The position numbers and the translations under genes are program-made. Positions 44,288-53,775 of a stretch of 61,130 nucleotides of DNA are shown one piece after another. The stretch covers positions 1 through 61,130 of the forward strand of contig CAMMAC010000006.1 in assembly GCA_946493085.1 (NCBI GenBank). Reading direction: 5' to 3'. A model generated the notes under the pieces. The model had not been told where the DNA came from and made no database searches. It saw only the letters and a program-made list of their open reading frames with translations. Source of the DNA: an uncultured Clostridiaceae bacterium. GTDB taxonomy: Bacteria > Bacillota > Clostridia > TANB77 > CAG-508. Numbering within the stretch: position 1 is the stretch's first letter; each line of letters opens with the position of its first letter.

Positions 44288-44836
44288 ATGGATTATCAAA
44301 ATATAGAGGAAAGAATGAAAAAAACAATTAGTGTATTTGAAGAAAATTTAGCAGAAATAAGAGCAGGTAGAGCGAACCCTGCTATCTTAAATAAGGTTAC
44401 GATAGATTATTATGGAACACAAACACCAATTAACCAAGTAGCTGGTATTTCTGTACCAGAGGCAAGATTAATTGTGATTCAACCATGGGATATGAATGCT
44501 CTAAAAGAAATAGAAAGAGCTATACTTGCTTCTGATATTGGAATTACACCAAATAATGATGGAAAAGTAATTCGTTTAAATTTCCCAGAGTTGAATGAAG
44601 AAAGAAGAAAAGAAATCGTAAAGGACATTAAGAAAATGGCAGAAGAAGCAAAAGTAGCTGTTAGAGCTGTTAGAAGAGATGGACTAGATGAATTTAAAGC
44701 AAAACAGAAAAATGCAGAGATTACAGAAGACGATTTAAAAGTGGCAGAGGAGCAAATTCAAAAATTAACAGATAAATATGTAGAAGAAATTGACAAAAAA
44801 ATGGAAACAAAAGAAAAAGAAATTATGACAGTATAG
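44288..44836 (+). CDS. frr: Ribosome recycling factor
   Basis: 182 residues, a typical length. RAGRANPAILNKVTIDYYGT and IRLNFPELNEERRKE are hallmark blocks. Splits post-termination ribosomes with EF-G. Preceded by AAAGGAGAG and 37 bases after pyrH. Confidence 0.98.
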   Translation: MDYQNIEERMKKTISVFEENLAEIRAGRANPAILNKVTIDYYGTQTPINQVAGISVPEARLIVIQPWDMNALKEIERAILASDIGITPNNDGKVIRLNFPELNEERRKEIVKDIKKMAEEAKVAVRAVRRDGLDEFKAKQKNAEITEDDLKVAEEQIQKLTDKYVEEIDKKMETKEKEIMTV

Positions 44837-44872
44837 TACAGAGACATCGAGAAAGCAAGAAGGGAGAAAGAA

Positions 44873-45580
44873 ATGGAAACAAACAATATGCCAAAACATA
44901 TTGCCATTATTATGGATGGCAATAGAAGATGGGCAAAAGCAAAAGGATTAGATGCAAAGCAAGGACATAAAGAAGGTGCCAAAACGTTAGAAAGAATTGT
45001 TCGTTATGCTAACAAAATAGGACTTCCTTATATTACAACCTATGCTTTTTCTACAGAAAACTGGAAAAGAACAGAGGAAGAAGTAGGAGCACTTATGTTA
45101 CTTTTGCAAACCTATTTGGATGATTATGGAAGAAGAGCGAATACAGAAAATATAAAAGTAAATGTCATTGGAAATATAGAGGCACTTTCTGCTGGTATGC
45201 AAAAAAGTATGAAAAATTGCATGGAAAGAACAAAAAATAATACAGGGGTTACCTTTAATATTGCTATTAATTATGGAGGAAGAGAGGAACTATTAAAGGC
45301 AACCAAAGAAATTGCAAAAGAAGTAAAGGAAGGTAGCTTAAATTTAGAAGAAATTACGGAAGAGACAATAGGAAATCATTTATATACAGCAGGACAGCCA
45401 GACCCAGATTTACTTATCCGTACAAGTGGAGAGTTAAGAACAAGTAATTTCTTGCCATGGCAATTAGTCTATACGGAATTTATTTTTATGGATAAATACT
45501 GGCCAGATTTTACAGAACAAGATTTAGACGAAGCCATTCACATTTATCAAAAGAGAACAAGAAAATTTGGAGCAAATTAA
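44873..45580 (+). CDS. uppS: Isoprenyl transferase (undecaprenyl diphosphate synthase)
   Basis: cis-prenyltransferase of 235 residues that makes the C55 lipid carrier for wall synthesis. IAIIMDGNRRWAKAKG holds the catalytic Asp (about residue 17); LIRTSGELRTSNFLPWQ and YTEFIFMDKYWPDF bind diphosphate and Mg. The ATG follows AAGGGAGAAAG. Confidence 0.97.
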   Translation: METNNMPKHIAIIMDGNRRWAKAKGLDAKQGHKEGAKTLERIVRYANKIGLPYITTYAFSTENWKRTEEEVGALMLLLQTYLDDYGRRANTENIKVNVIGNIEALSAGMQKSMKNCMERTKNNTGVTFNIAINYGGREELLKATKEIAKEVKEGSLNLEEITEETIGNHLYTAGQPDPDLLIRTSGELRTSNFLPWQLVYTEFIFMDKYWPDFTEQDLDEAIHIYQKRTRKFGAN

Positions 45581-45592
45581 GGAGAAAATAAC

Positions 45593-46396
45593 ATGAATTG
45601 GAAAAGAATATCTTCAGCATTATTAGGGTTTCCAATAGTGCTAGTTATATTATTGATTAGGAATAAATATATTGTAGATATCTGTTTAGCATTTATTGCC
45701 TATTTAAGTATGAATGAATATTTTAATGCGGTTTCTAAAATTAGTAATCCAGTTAGATGGGTGGGATATGTTAGTTGCGTAGGAATTGCATTGATTCATT
45801 TAGTACCAATGGAATATTTACGATTAGTAGTAACTATATTACCACCAATTGTATTTTTAGTATTATTTGCGCAAGTCATTGCAACAGATATGAAAACCAG
45901 TTTTAAAGATATCTGCTATACATTTTTTGGCATTATTTACATAGTTTTCTTTATGATGTTTATTGCCTTTATTGACGGAATGCCAGATGGAGCCATTTTG
46001 GTATGGTATGCCATTATTGCAGCGTGGGGAACAGATATTTTTGCATTTTTCGTTGGCAAGGCGATAGGAAAGCACAAATTTAGTAAAGTAAGTCCTAAAA
46101 AATCTGTAGAAGGTTGTATAGGAGGAACAATAGGAGCGATTGCATTATTTTTATTATATACGTTCGTGGTAAATACTTACTTTGGTATGAACTATTCTTA
46201 TCTTGTTATGTCAGGTATAGGACTAGTGCTAAGCTTGATAGGACAAATAGGCGATTTTGCAGCATCTAGCATTAAACGATTTGTGGATATTAAAGATTAT
46301 AGTAATCTAATACCAGGACATGGTGGAATGCTAGATAGAATAGATAGCTTATTATTTTTAGCACCATTTGCTTATTTCTTATTTACACTTTTATAA
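45593..46396 (+). CDS. cdsA: Phosphatidate cytidylyltransferase
   Basis: Integral membrane enzyme of 267 residues that makes CDP-diacylglycerol; about eight helices and the C-terminal signature GHGGMLDRIDSLLF. It is followed 18 bases later by rseP. The usual dxr gene between these two is not present. Confidence 0.95.
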   Translation: MNWKRISSALLGFPIVLVILLIRNKYIVDICLAFIAYLSMNEYFNAVSKISNPVRWVGYVSCVGIALIHLVPMEYLRLVVTILPPIVFLVLFAQVIATDMKTSFKDICYTFFGIIYIVFFMMFIAFIDGMPDGAILVWYAIIAAWGTDIFAFFVGKAIGKHKFSKVSPKKSVEGCIGGTIGAIALFLLYTFVVNTYFGMNYSYLVMSGIGLVLSLIGQIGDFAASSIKRFVDIKDYSNLIPGHGGMLDRIDSLLFLAPFAYFLFTLL

Positions 46397-46413
46397 GGAA
46401 AAGGAGGAAGAAC

Positions 46414-47682
46414 TTGACAGCATTTATCATTACAGCATTAAAAATTATATTTTTATTAGGTTTTTTAATTACGATTCATGAATTAGGACATTTTTTGGTG
46501 GCAAAACTTTGCAAAGTGAAAGTAAATGAATTTGCTATAGGGTTTGGACCTAAAATTTGGCAAAAACAAGGAAAAGTAACCAAATATACTTTAAGGCTTA
46601 TTCCTCTTGGTGGTTATAATAGTATGGAGGGAGAAGAACAATATTCCGAGGAAGAAGGTTCTTTTAGTAAAGCAAGTATTCCGAAAAGAATAGCAATTGT
46701 GCTTGCTGGTGGAATGGTGAATATTGTATTTGGTATTGTAACCTATTTTATTTTAATGGCTTGCATAGGCAATAATACTTCCCTTGTGGTAGATAGTACC
46801 ATGGAGAATTATGCAGCACAAACAGCTGGTGTGCAAGCAGGAGATGAAATTATAAAGGTAAATGGGAAAAATGTTCATTTAAAAACAGATATAGATGAAA
46901 TATTAGAGCAAAATGGCGAAGAAGAAATGACATTAACTGTAAAAAGAGGCGAAGAAATACAAGAATTTACATTAACCCCTACAGCAGTAGATGCCAAAAG
47001 TACAGGAATCTATTTACGAGGAACAGGGGCAGAAGGAGAGTCATCCACTAAAATTTTAATGGTGGAAGTTGGTAGCAGTGCAGAAAAAGCAGGTTTAAGA
47101 GAAAATGATGAAATTACAAAAATAAATGGGACAGAAGTAAAAAATCAAGAGGAAATTATAGAGGCTATTACTAATAGTGAGGCAGAGACGATAGAATTTA
47201 CTGTGCAAAGAGGAAGTGAAACTTTAGATATTTCTTTAACGCCAGATACAACACCAGTTTATTATTTAGGTATTTATTTTAAAATGGCAGAAAATAATTT
47301 AGGAAATAATTTATACTATGCCTTTTATCAAACAGGAGATTTTAGCTTTTCTATTATAGATAATCTAAAAATGTTGGTCACGGGGCAAGTAAGGGCAAAT
47401 CAGTTAATGGGACCAGTTGGAATTTCAGAGGTAGTAGCACAAACTACCGGAATAGAAGATTTTGTTTATCTATTGGCACTTATTTCTTTATCTTTAGGTG
47501 TAACCAACCTTCTACCAATTCCAGCATTAGATGGAGGACGAATTGTACTATTGTTAATAGAAGCCATTCGTAAGAAAAGATTTAGCGAAAAAACAGAAAT
47601 GAATATACAATTAATTGGTTTTGCATTTTTAATAACTCTATCGATTTATGTGGCATATAATGATATTTTAAGGATTTTATAA
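46414..47682 (+). CDS. rseP: RIP zinc metalloprotease RseP
   Basis: Site-2 intramembrane protease of 422 residues. HELGH (about residue 18) and the second catalytic motif NLLPIPALDGGR near 370 are both present, with two PDZ domains between them (about 125-285). The start is TTG 46414 behind AAGGAGGAAG. In Bacillota it cleaves membrane regulators and remnant signal peptides. Confidence 0.95.
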   Translation: MTAFIITALKIIFLLGFLITIHELGHFLVAKLCKVKVNEFAIGFGPKIWQKQGKVTKYTLRLIPLGGYNSMEGEEQYSEEEGSFSKASIPKRIAIVLAGGMVNIVFGIVTYFILMACIGNNTSLVVDSTMENYAAQTAGVQAGDEIIKVNGKNVHLKTDIDEILEQNGEEEMTLTVKRGEEIQEFTLTPTAVDAKSTGIYLRGTGAEGESSTKILMVEVGSSAEKAGLRENDEITKINGTEVKNQEEIIEAITNSEAETIEFTVQRGSETLDISLTPDTTPVYYLGIYFKMAENNLGNNLYYAFYQTGDFSFSIIDNLKMLVTGQVRANQLMGPVGISEVVAQTTGIEDFVYLLALISLSLGVTNLLPIPALDGGRIVLLLIEAIRKKRFSEKTEMNIQLIGFAFLITLSIYVAYNDILRIL

Positions 47683-47687
47683 AAATA

Positions 47688-47716
47688 TTGCAAAAATTAT
47701 GTAAATGTGTTAGAAT
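47688..47716 (+). promoter_or_regulatory. Promoter of the ORF at 47803
   Basis: TTGCAA (47688-47693), 17 bases, TAGAAT (47711-47716). Confidence 0.65.
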
Positions 47717-47730
47717 ATATACTGCAAATC

Positions 47731-47762
47731 CTTTAATCCTATTTTGCACCACAGGATTAAAG
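47731..47762 (+). repeat. Perfect inverted repeat in the leader of the 47803 ORF
   Basis: CTTTAATCCT (47731-47740) and AGGATTAAAG (47753-47762), 12-base loop. It falls within the predicted transcript, before the ribosome binding site. Role unknown. Confidence 0.6.
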
Positions 47763-47802
47763 ACAACCCGAGGAAAACGAAATGTTTTAAGGAGGAAATG
47801 TT

Positions 47803-48264
47803 ATGAAGTTATTTCACAAAGAAAGAGGGAAAGAAGTAGTATATGTTCAGATGCAAGACATAATGTATCTTATGCATGAACTGGACATTGGAATACCTGC
47901 ATCTATTGTTAGTAAACTATTTGGAGGCGGAACTGTTATTGTAACAGATGAAAATCGGTTTGAATTTGTAAAATTTAGCAATGAAAAAGAGGTAAAGTAT
48001 TTTAAAGATTTGGACTTTATCTTGGATTACGGAGAATATAAAGACTTAACCGATGAACAGCTGGATAAAAAATGGCGGGAACTTGCAGATAAGCTAAATG
48101 GAATTGCAGAAAAATGGAACGGGATGTCCATTGACGAAAGGAAAAAGAATGCTGAACTTTATACAGAGTATCAGAAGATAGACTATATGTTAAAATTCTT
48201 AAAGGAAGTGTATGATGTTAAGCATGGGGCAAGAGTTATGCCCTTCCCAAATTTTATAAAGTGA
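47803..48264 (+). CDS. Unknown soluble protein with atypical codons (likely acquired)
   Basis: 153 residues, no membrane segment or recognised motif; charged and helical at the C-terminus. Strong ribosome site AAGGAGG. It is the only convincing ORF in the window with in-frame CGG codons read through normally (47956-47958 in DENRFEF and 48076-48078 in KKWRELA), and it uses CTG and GGC more than its neighbours. Applying the +1 rule at the first CGG gives a stop four codons later. This suggests recent transfer from a donor that uses CGG for Arg. It may be poorly expressed in this host. Its own terminator follows. Confidence 0.7.
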   Translation: MKLFHKERGKEVVYVQMQDIMYLMHELDIGIPASIVSKLFGGGTVIVTDENRFEFVKFSNEKEVKYFKDLDFILDYGEYKDLTDEQLDKKWRELADKLNGIAEKWNGMSIDERKKNAELYTEYQKIDYMLKFLKEVYDVKHGARVMPFPNFIK

Positions 48265-48280
48265 AATAAAGAAAATGGCT

Positions 48281-48360
48281 CTGCTATTAGCAGGGCCTAT
48301 TTTCTTTTAAAAATTCTTCCTCAAAATTTCTTGTCATTTAAAAGCAAATATAGTACAATA
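48281..48360 (+). repeat. 80-bp direct repeat, left copy (terminator plus promoter)
   Basis: Matches 49151-49230 with three differences, all in the first 20 bases; the last 60 bases are identical. It contains a terminator stem (CTGCT/AGCAG core) and then a promoter, TTGTCA (48331-48336), 17 bases, TACAAT (48354-48359), which drives the MNT gene. Confidence 0.93.
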
Positions 48361-48395
48361 TAATTGTAAAGAATTGAAAGGAGGAGATTACGAAT

Positions 48396-48758
48396 ATGCC
48401 ACATGTTCCAAAGAAAGTAGAAAGTATAATACAAGAATTTATAAATAAAGTGAATGAAATATTAGGAACAAGAGTAAAGAAAATTATTCTATATGGTTCT
48501 TATGCACGAGGGGATTATAGAGAAAATTCAGATGTGGATATTATGATACTTACAGATTTATCAGATAGTGAGATAATAGAATATAGAGATAAAGTATCTG
48601 ATATTGCATTTGATATAGAATTTGACCATAATTTTGATGTCATGTTATCTCCTCTTGTAAAAAATATAGATAAGTTTAATTATTGGTTAGAAGCATTACC
48701 TTTTTATATAAATGTAGAGAAAGAAGGAGTGGTTTTGAGTGAATCCAAAAATATCTAA
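48396..48758 (+). CDS. MNT nucleotidyltransferase antitoxin
   Basis: 120 residues with the pol-beta-type nucleotidyltransferase motif GSYARGDYRENSDVDIMIL (about residues 37-55; Gly-Ser and the Asp pair). In MNT-HEPN systems this protein neutralises the HEPN toxin by adding AMP to it. The ATG follows GGAGGAG. Its end overlaps the start of the HEPN gene by 20 bases, as expected for the module. Confidence 0.92.
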   Translation: MPHVPKKVESIIQEFINKVNEILGTRVKKIILYGSYARGDYRENSDVDIMILTDLSDSEIIEYRDKVSDIAFDIEFDHNFDVMLSPLVKNIDKFNYWLEALPFYINVEKEGVVLSESKNI

Positions 48759-49131
48759 AGAATTAGCAAAACATAGAATAGAACAGGCAAAAGAAGATTG
48801 GGAAGCAGCCAATTTATTGTATGACAAACAATTTTATAAATCAGCCAATAATAGAGCATACTATTCTATTTTTCATAGTATAAAAGCAGTTTTGTCATTA
48901 GAGCCAATTGATTTTAAGAGGCATAAAGATGTAATTGCATATTTTAATAAAAATTACATTAATACGGAAATTTTTCCTAAAACAATGGGAAGAAAAATAC
49001 AAAATGCAAGTACCATTAGAGAAGATAGTGATTATGATGATGAATTTGTTGTAGATGCAAATAAAACAAAAGAGCAATTGAATACAGCGGAAGAATTGAT
49101 TAGATTGGTAGAAGAGTATATCAATAAATAG
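48739..49131 (+). CDS. HEPN-domain RNase toxin
   Basis: 130 residues starting at GTG 48739 behind GAAGGAGTG. RAYYSIFH (about residues 38-45) is the HEPN Rx4-6H motif, the RNase active site in characterised toxins. The pair with the upstream nucleotidyltransferase is the MNT-HEPN type VII toxin-antitoxin arrangement. The module is enclosed by an 80-bp direct repeat. Confidence 0.9.
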   Translation: MNPKISKELAKHRIEQAKEDWEAANLLYDKQFYKSANNRAYYSIFHSIKAVLSLEPIDFKRHKDVIAYFNKNYINTEIFPKTMGRKIQNASTIREDSDYDDEFVVDANKTKEQLNTAEELIRLVEEYINK

Positions 49132-49150
49132 TTTTTAGAAAAACAAAGCC

Positions 49151-49230
49151 TTGCTAATAGCAGGGCTTATTTTCTTTTAAAAATTCTTCCTCAAAATTTC
49201 TTGTCATTTAAAAGCAAATATAGTACAATA
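49151..49230 (+). repeat. 80-bp direct repeat, right copy (terminator plus polC promoter)
   Basis: Offset exactly 870 bases from the left copy. The terminator stem AAGCCTTGCT/AGCAGGGCTT is followed by TTGTCA (49201-49206), 17 bases, TACAAT (49224-49229), which is the polC promoter. Confidence 0.93.
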
Positions 49231-49257
49231 AGTTCTAGAATGAGGGGGCAAAAACAA

Positions 49258-52200
49258 ATGAGTGAAACAACAAAGAAAACATTGAAGGAAATTTTTAAAG
49301 ACTATAATTCTAATAGTTTCGTACTAAATAATGCCACTATCCAAAGTATCAATTTATATAAAAAAACTAATACATTAGAACTAATATTACTTTCTGATAA
49401 AATAATTCCTGTAAAAGATATTGCAGGTTTTGAAAAATACTTAGAAACTCGTTTTGCCATTACAACTGTAGAAATAAAAGTAGAGGTGCAAGAGGAACAA
49501 GAAATGCCGGAAGAGCAAAATAGTTGTGAATCTGCAGGAGGAGTAGGCTATATAGAAAAAATGATATCTGACCAATGGCTAGATATTATAGCCTATATGG
49601 CACAAAAGCACCCTATGACAAGAGCTTTTTTGCAAGGAAGCACCATTGCTATTGATGGGAAAAGTGTGAATGTGTTTTTATCTTTAAAAGGAAAAGAATT
49701 TTTAACTGCCAAAAAGTTTGATGCTATCTTGCAAAAAGTGTTACGAGATATTTTTGGAAAAACATATCAAGTAAGCTATATTGAAAATATATCGGATGAA
49801 ATATTGCAAAAGAGACAAGAAGAACAGCAAAGAATGCAAGAAGAAATGATTTTGCAGGTAGAGAAAGAAACCATGGAAGCAGTAGCAGAGAAACACAAAG
49901 AAAAACTAGAGAAAAAGGCATTGGTAAAGGAAACTTCAGTACCTGCTGAACCTATAGCTGCAGAACCAAAAGTAGAGGAGGCAGAAGAAGTAACTCCTCT
50001 AATATTAGGAAGAAACCCAAATATCAAAGAAAACTTAGTAAAAGTAGCAGATCTTTCCGTAGATTCTGGAAAAATTGCATTAGAGGGAGAAGTCATTCAT
50101 ACAGATAGTAGAGAATTAAAAAACGGAAAACATTTGCTTATGTTTGATGTATATGATGGTAGTAGTACCATTACTTGTAAGGCTTTTGTAGAGGCAGATA
50201 AAGCAAAGACGGTAATGGGAAGAATACAAGGAGCAAAAGGAATTAAACTTTCTGGAACTGCGCAATTTGACCCTTTTGCCAAAGAACTTGGTGTAATTGC
50301 TAATGTTATTTTAGAAACAGCAGGCAGAAAAAAGGAAGCTCGTATGGATAATAGCAAAGTAAAGAGAGTGGAACTTCATATGCATACACAAATGAGCCAA
50401 ATGGATGCCGTAACACCTGTGAAAGATTTAATCAAACGAGCTATGAAATGGGGAATGAAATCCATTGCTATTACAGACCATGGAGTAGTACAAGCTTTTC
50501 CAGATGCCCATAAAATGCTTGGTTTTGATAATCCAGATATGAAAGTAATCTATGGTGTGGAAGCTTATTTGGTGCCAGACCAAACCAGTATAGTATCTAC
50601 TCCTAGAGGACAAGATTTACATACTACCTATTGTGTGCTAGATTTAGAAACAACAGGACTTTCTTTCCGTACAGAAAAAATTACAGAAGTAGGAATTATG
50701 AAAGTAAAAGATGGAGAAGTGATTGATGAATTTGAATGTTTTGTAAATCCAGAAAAACCAATTCCACAAAAAGTAGTAGAAGTAACCAATATTACAGATG
50801 ATATGGTAAAAGATGCTGAAACGATTGATAAAGTAATGCCTAAAATTTTAGAATTTGTGGGAGATAGTGTTTTAGTAGCACACAATGCAGATTTTGATAT
50901 AGGATTTTTAAAATATAATGCAAAACAATTAGGACTATCTTTAGAAAATACTTATATAGATACACTTCGTTTAGCCAAAAGCTTATTCCCAGAATATAAA
51001 AAATATAAATTAGGAATGATTGCAGAAAATTTAGGTATTACGGTAGAAGTAGCACACCGTGCCTTAGATGATGTAGATACTACAGTAAAAGTATTTCGCA
51101 AAATGCTAGAGATGCTAGAAGAAAAAGGTGTAAAAACCATAGATGATATTGATAAAATAGAGCAAGGTAAGGCAGATTATAAAAAGCTTCCAAGCTATCA
51201 TGCTATTATTTTAGCAAAAGATTATGTAGGATTAAAAAACTTATATAAATTAGTTTCTATTTCTCATTTACATTACTTTTATAAAAAGCCACGTATTTTA
51301 AAATCCATTTACAAAAAATACTCGGAAGGATTGATTTTAGGAAGTGCTTGTGAAGCAGGAGAACTATATCGTGCCATTGTGGCTGGAAAAGATGACGAAG
51401 AAATAGAAGAAATTGCAAAAGATTATGATTATTTGGAAATTCAACCAAATGGAAATAATATGTTTATGGTCAGAAATGGCACTGTTCCAGATGTAAAAGC
51501 ATTAGAAGATATTAATAAGAAAATTGTAGCTTTAGGAGAAAAACTAGGAAAATTAGTAGTAGCTACTTGTGACGTGCATTTTATGGACCCACAAGACGAA
51601 ATTTATAGAAGAATTTTAATGGCAGGACAAGGATTTGACGATGCAGACGAACAAGCTCCTTTATACTTAAGAACAACAGAAGAAATGCTAAAAGAGTTTG
51701 AATATTTAGGAGAAGAAAAGGCCTATGAAGTAGTAGTAGAAAATACCAATAAAATAGCTGATATGTGCGAAAGAATTAGCCCAATCTCACCAGAAAAATG
51801 TCCGCCACACATTGACCATTGCGAAGAAACCATTAAGGAAATTGCCTATAGTAAAGCACATGAATTATATGGAGAGCCACTTCCAGAAATTGTACAATCC
51901 AGACTAGATAAGGAACTAGAATCTATTATAAAAAATGGATTCTCCGTTATGTATATTATTGCCCAAAAACTAGTGTGGAAATCTAATGAAGATGGCTATA
52001 TTGTAGGTTCCAGAGGAAGTGTTGGCTCTTCTTTTGTAGCGAATATGACAGGTATTACAGAAGTTAATTCTTTGCCACCACACTATCGTTGTCCGAACTG
52101 TAAATATTCTGATTTTACAGACTATGGCTATCAATGTGGATTTGACCTGCCAGATAAAGATTGCCCAAAATGCGGACATAAAATGGTAAAAGACGGAATA

Positions 52201-53685
52201 GATATTCCATTTGAGACCTTCTTAGGATTTAATGGAGATAAAGAGCCAGATATTGACTTAAACTTCTCAGGAGAGTATCAAGCAAAAGCACACCGCTATA
52301 CAGAGGTTATTTTCGGAAAAGGTACTACTTTTAAAGCAGGAACCGTTGGTACGGTAGCAGATAAAACAGCTTTTGGTTATGTGAAAAAATATTATGAAGA
52401 AAGAGGTATTCCAGTCAATAATGCAGAAGTGCTACGTGTGGCACAAGGCTGTACAGGAATTAAAAGAACAACAGGTCAGCACCCGGGAGGAATTATTGTT
52501 GTGCCAAAGGGAAGAGAAATTTATGAATTTACGCCAGTACAACATCCTGCGGATGACCCAAATTCAGATATTATTACTACCCATTTTGATTACCACTCCA
52601 TTGACCAAAACTTATTAAAATTAGATATTCTAGGACACGATGATCCTACCATGATTCGTATGCTATATGATTTAACTGGAATTGACCCAACAAAAGTGCC
52701 TTTGGATGATAAAGAAACCATGTCCATTTTTAGTTCTACAAAGGCATTGGGAGTAACACCAGAGCAAATAAAAACAGAAGTAGGAAGTTATGGAATACCA
52801 GAGTTTGGAACAAAATTTGTAAGAGGCATGCTTGTAGATACCAAACCAACTACATTTGACGAGTTAATTCGTATTTCTGGTCTATCCCATGGTACAGATG
52901 TATGGCTTGGAAATGCGCAAAGTTTAATTGAAGAGGGAACGGTTACCTTAAATGAGGCAATCGGTTGCCGTGACGATATTATGATTTACTTAATTAAAAA
53001 AGGTTTGCCACCAAACCCTGCTTTCAAAATCATGGAGACAGTGCGTAAAGGAAAAGCATTAAAAGACCCTGCTAAATGGGCAGAATATGTGTCACTTATG
53101 AAAGAACATGATGTGCCAGATTGGTATATTAAATCTTGTGAAAAAATAAAATACATGTTCCCAAAAGCACACGCCGCAGCTTATGTAACTAATGCCTTTC
53201 GTATTGCGTGGTTTAAGGTACATCAGCCTAAAGCTTATTATACCGCTTACTTTACCATTAGAGCAGATGAGTTTGATAGTGATATTATGTGCCATGGAGA
53301 AGAACGTGTAAAAAATAAAATGAAGGAAATCGACTTACTAGGCAATAGTGCCACAGCTAAAGATAAGAATATGTATGCTATCTTGGAATTGGTTATGGAA
53401 ATGTATGAAAGAGGTATTAACTTCTTGCCAATTGACCTATATGAATCTCATGCAACCAAATTTAAAATGGAAGAGGATGGCATTAGACCACCATTAAATA
53501 GTATACCAGGACTAGGAACTGTGGCAGCAGAGGGAATAGATGAAGCGAAGAAAGAAGGCAAATTCATGTCTATTGATGATATGAAAATACGTTCTAAAAT
53601 AGGAAAATCTGTTGTAGAATTGCTAGATAAAGTAGGTTGCTTAAAAGGGATGAGTCAAAGTAACCAAATGAGTTTGTTTGGATAA
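49258..53685 (+). CDS. polC: DNA polymerase III PolC-type alpha subunit
   Basis: Main replicative polymerase of low-GC Gram-positives, 1475 residues. Order: N-terminal domains, an OB fold (about 265-355), a PHP domain (HMHTQMSQMDAV near 374) split by a DEDDh proofreading exonuclease (VLDLETTGLS near 460), a zinc-binding block (CPNC, CGFDLPDKDCPKCG, about 945-975), and the polymerase core with EPDIDLNFSGEYQ. ATG 49258 follows GAGGGGG; a TTG at 49201 is the -35 hexamer of the promoter, not a start. Confidence 0.97.
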   Translation: MSETTKKTLKEIFKDYNSNSFVLNNATIQSINLYKKTNTLELILLSDKIIPVKDIAGFEKYLETRFAITTVEIKVEVQEEQEMPEEQNSCESAGGVGYIEKMISDQWLDIIAYMAQKHPMTRAFLQGSTIAIDGKSVNVFLSLKGKEFLTAKKFDAILQKVLRDIFGKTYQVSYIENISDEILQKRQEEQQRMQEEMILQVEKETMEAVAEKHKEKLEKKALVKETSVPAEPIAAEPKVEEAEEVTPLILGRNPNIKENLVKVADLSVDSGKIALEGEVIHTDSRELKNGKHLLMFDVYDGSSTITCKAFVEADKAKTVMGRIQGAKGIKLSGTAQFDPFAKELGVIANVILETAGRKKEARMDNSKVKRVELHMHTQMSQMDAVTPVKDLIKRAMKWGMKSIAITDHGVVQAFPDAHKMLGFDNPDMKVIYGVEAYLVPDQTSIVSTPRGQDLHTTYCVLDLETTGLSFRTEKITEVGIMKVKDGEVIDEFECFVNPEKPIPQKVVEVTNITDDMVKDAETIDKVMPKILEFVGDSVLVAHNADFDIGFLKYNAKQLGLSLENTYIDTLRLAKSLFPEYKKYKLGMIAENLGITVEVAHRALDDVDTTVKVFRKMLEMLEEKGVKTIDDIDKIEQGKADYKKLPSYHAIILAKDYVGLKNLYKLVSISHLHYFYKKPRILKSIYKKYSEGLILGSACEAGELYRAIVAGKDDEEIEEIAKDYDYLEIQPNGNNMFMVRNGTVPDVKALEDINKKIVALGEKLGKLVVATCDVHFMDPQDEIYRRILMAGQGFDDADEQAPLYLRTTEEMLKEFEYLGEEKAYEVVVENTNKIADMCERISPISPEKCPPHIDHCEETIKEIAYSKAHELYGEPLPEIVQSRLDKELESIIKNGFSVMYIIAQKLVWKSNEDGYIVGSRGSVGSSFVANMTGITEVNSLPPHYRCPNCKYSDFTDYGYQCGFDLPDKDCPKCGHKMVKDGIDIPFETFLGFNGDKEPDIDLNFSGEYQAKAHRYTEVIFGKGTTFKAGTVGTVADKTAFGYVKKYYEERGIPVNNAEVLRVAQGCTGIKRTTGQHPGGIIVVPKGREIYEFTPVQHPADDPNSDIITTHFDYHSIDQNLLKLDILGHDDPTMIRMLYDLTGIDPTKVPLDDKETMSIFSSTKALGVTPEQIKTEVGSYGIPEFGTKFVRGMLVDTKPTTFDELIRISGLSHGTDVWLGNAQSLIEEGTVTLNEAIGCRDDIMIYLIKKGLPPNPAFKIMETVRKGKALKDPAKWAEYVSLMKEHDVPDWYIKSCEKIKYMFPKAHAAAYVTNAFRIAWFKVHQPKAYYTAYFTIRADEFDSDIMCHGEERVKNKMKEIDLLGNSATAKDKNMYAILELVMEMYERGINFLPIDLYESHATKFKMEEDGIRPPLNSIPGLGTVAAEGIDEAKKEGKFMSIDDMKIRSKIGKSVVELLDKVGCLKGMSQSNQMSLFG

Positions 53686-53722
53686 AAAGACAATTAAAGA
53701 GAGAAAATCAAAACAAATAATT

Positions 53723-53775
53723 TAGCATAAAATAAAGGCCATTGGATAATGACCTTTATTTTATGCTACTTTTAT
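53723..53775 (+). terminator. Terminator hairpin after polC
   Basis: TAGCATAAAATAAAGG (53723-53738) pairs exactly with 53753-53768 (16 bp), followed by CTTTTATT. Its right arm also contains the stop of the minus-strand fragment at 53761. Confidence 0.8.

Noticed and set aside
47688..47879. Short ORF between rseP and the 47803 gene
   Set aside because: It spans a promoter and a leader hairpin and overlaps the better-supported gene.
48301..49230. Transposon insertion producing the 80-bp direct repeats
   Set aside because: Target duplications are far shorter, and no transposase or terminal inverted repeats lie between them.
49201..49257. TTG start for polC at 49201
   Set aside because: That TTG is the -35 hexamer of the promoter; the ATG at 49258 has a good ribosome binding site.
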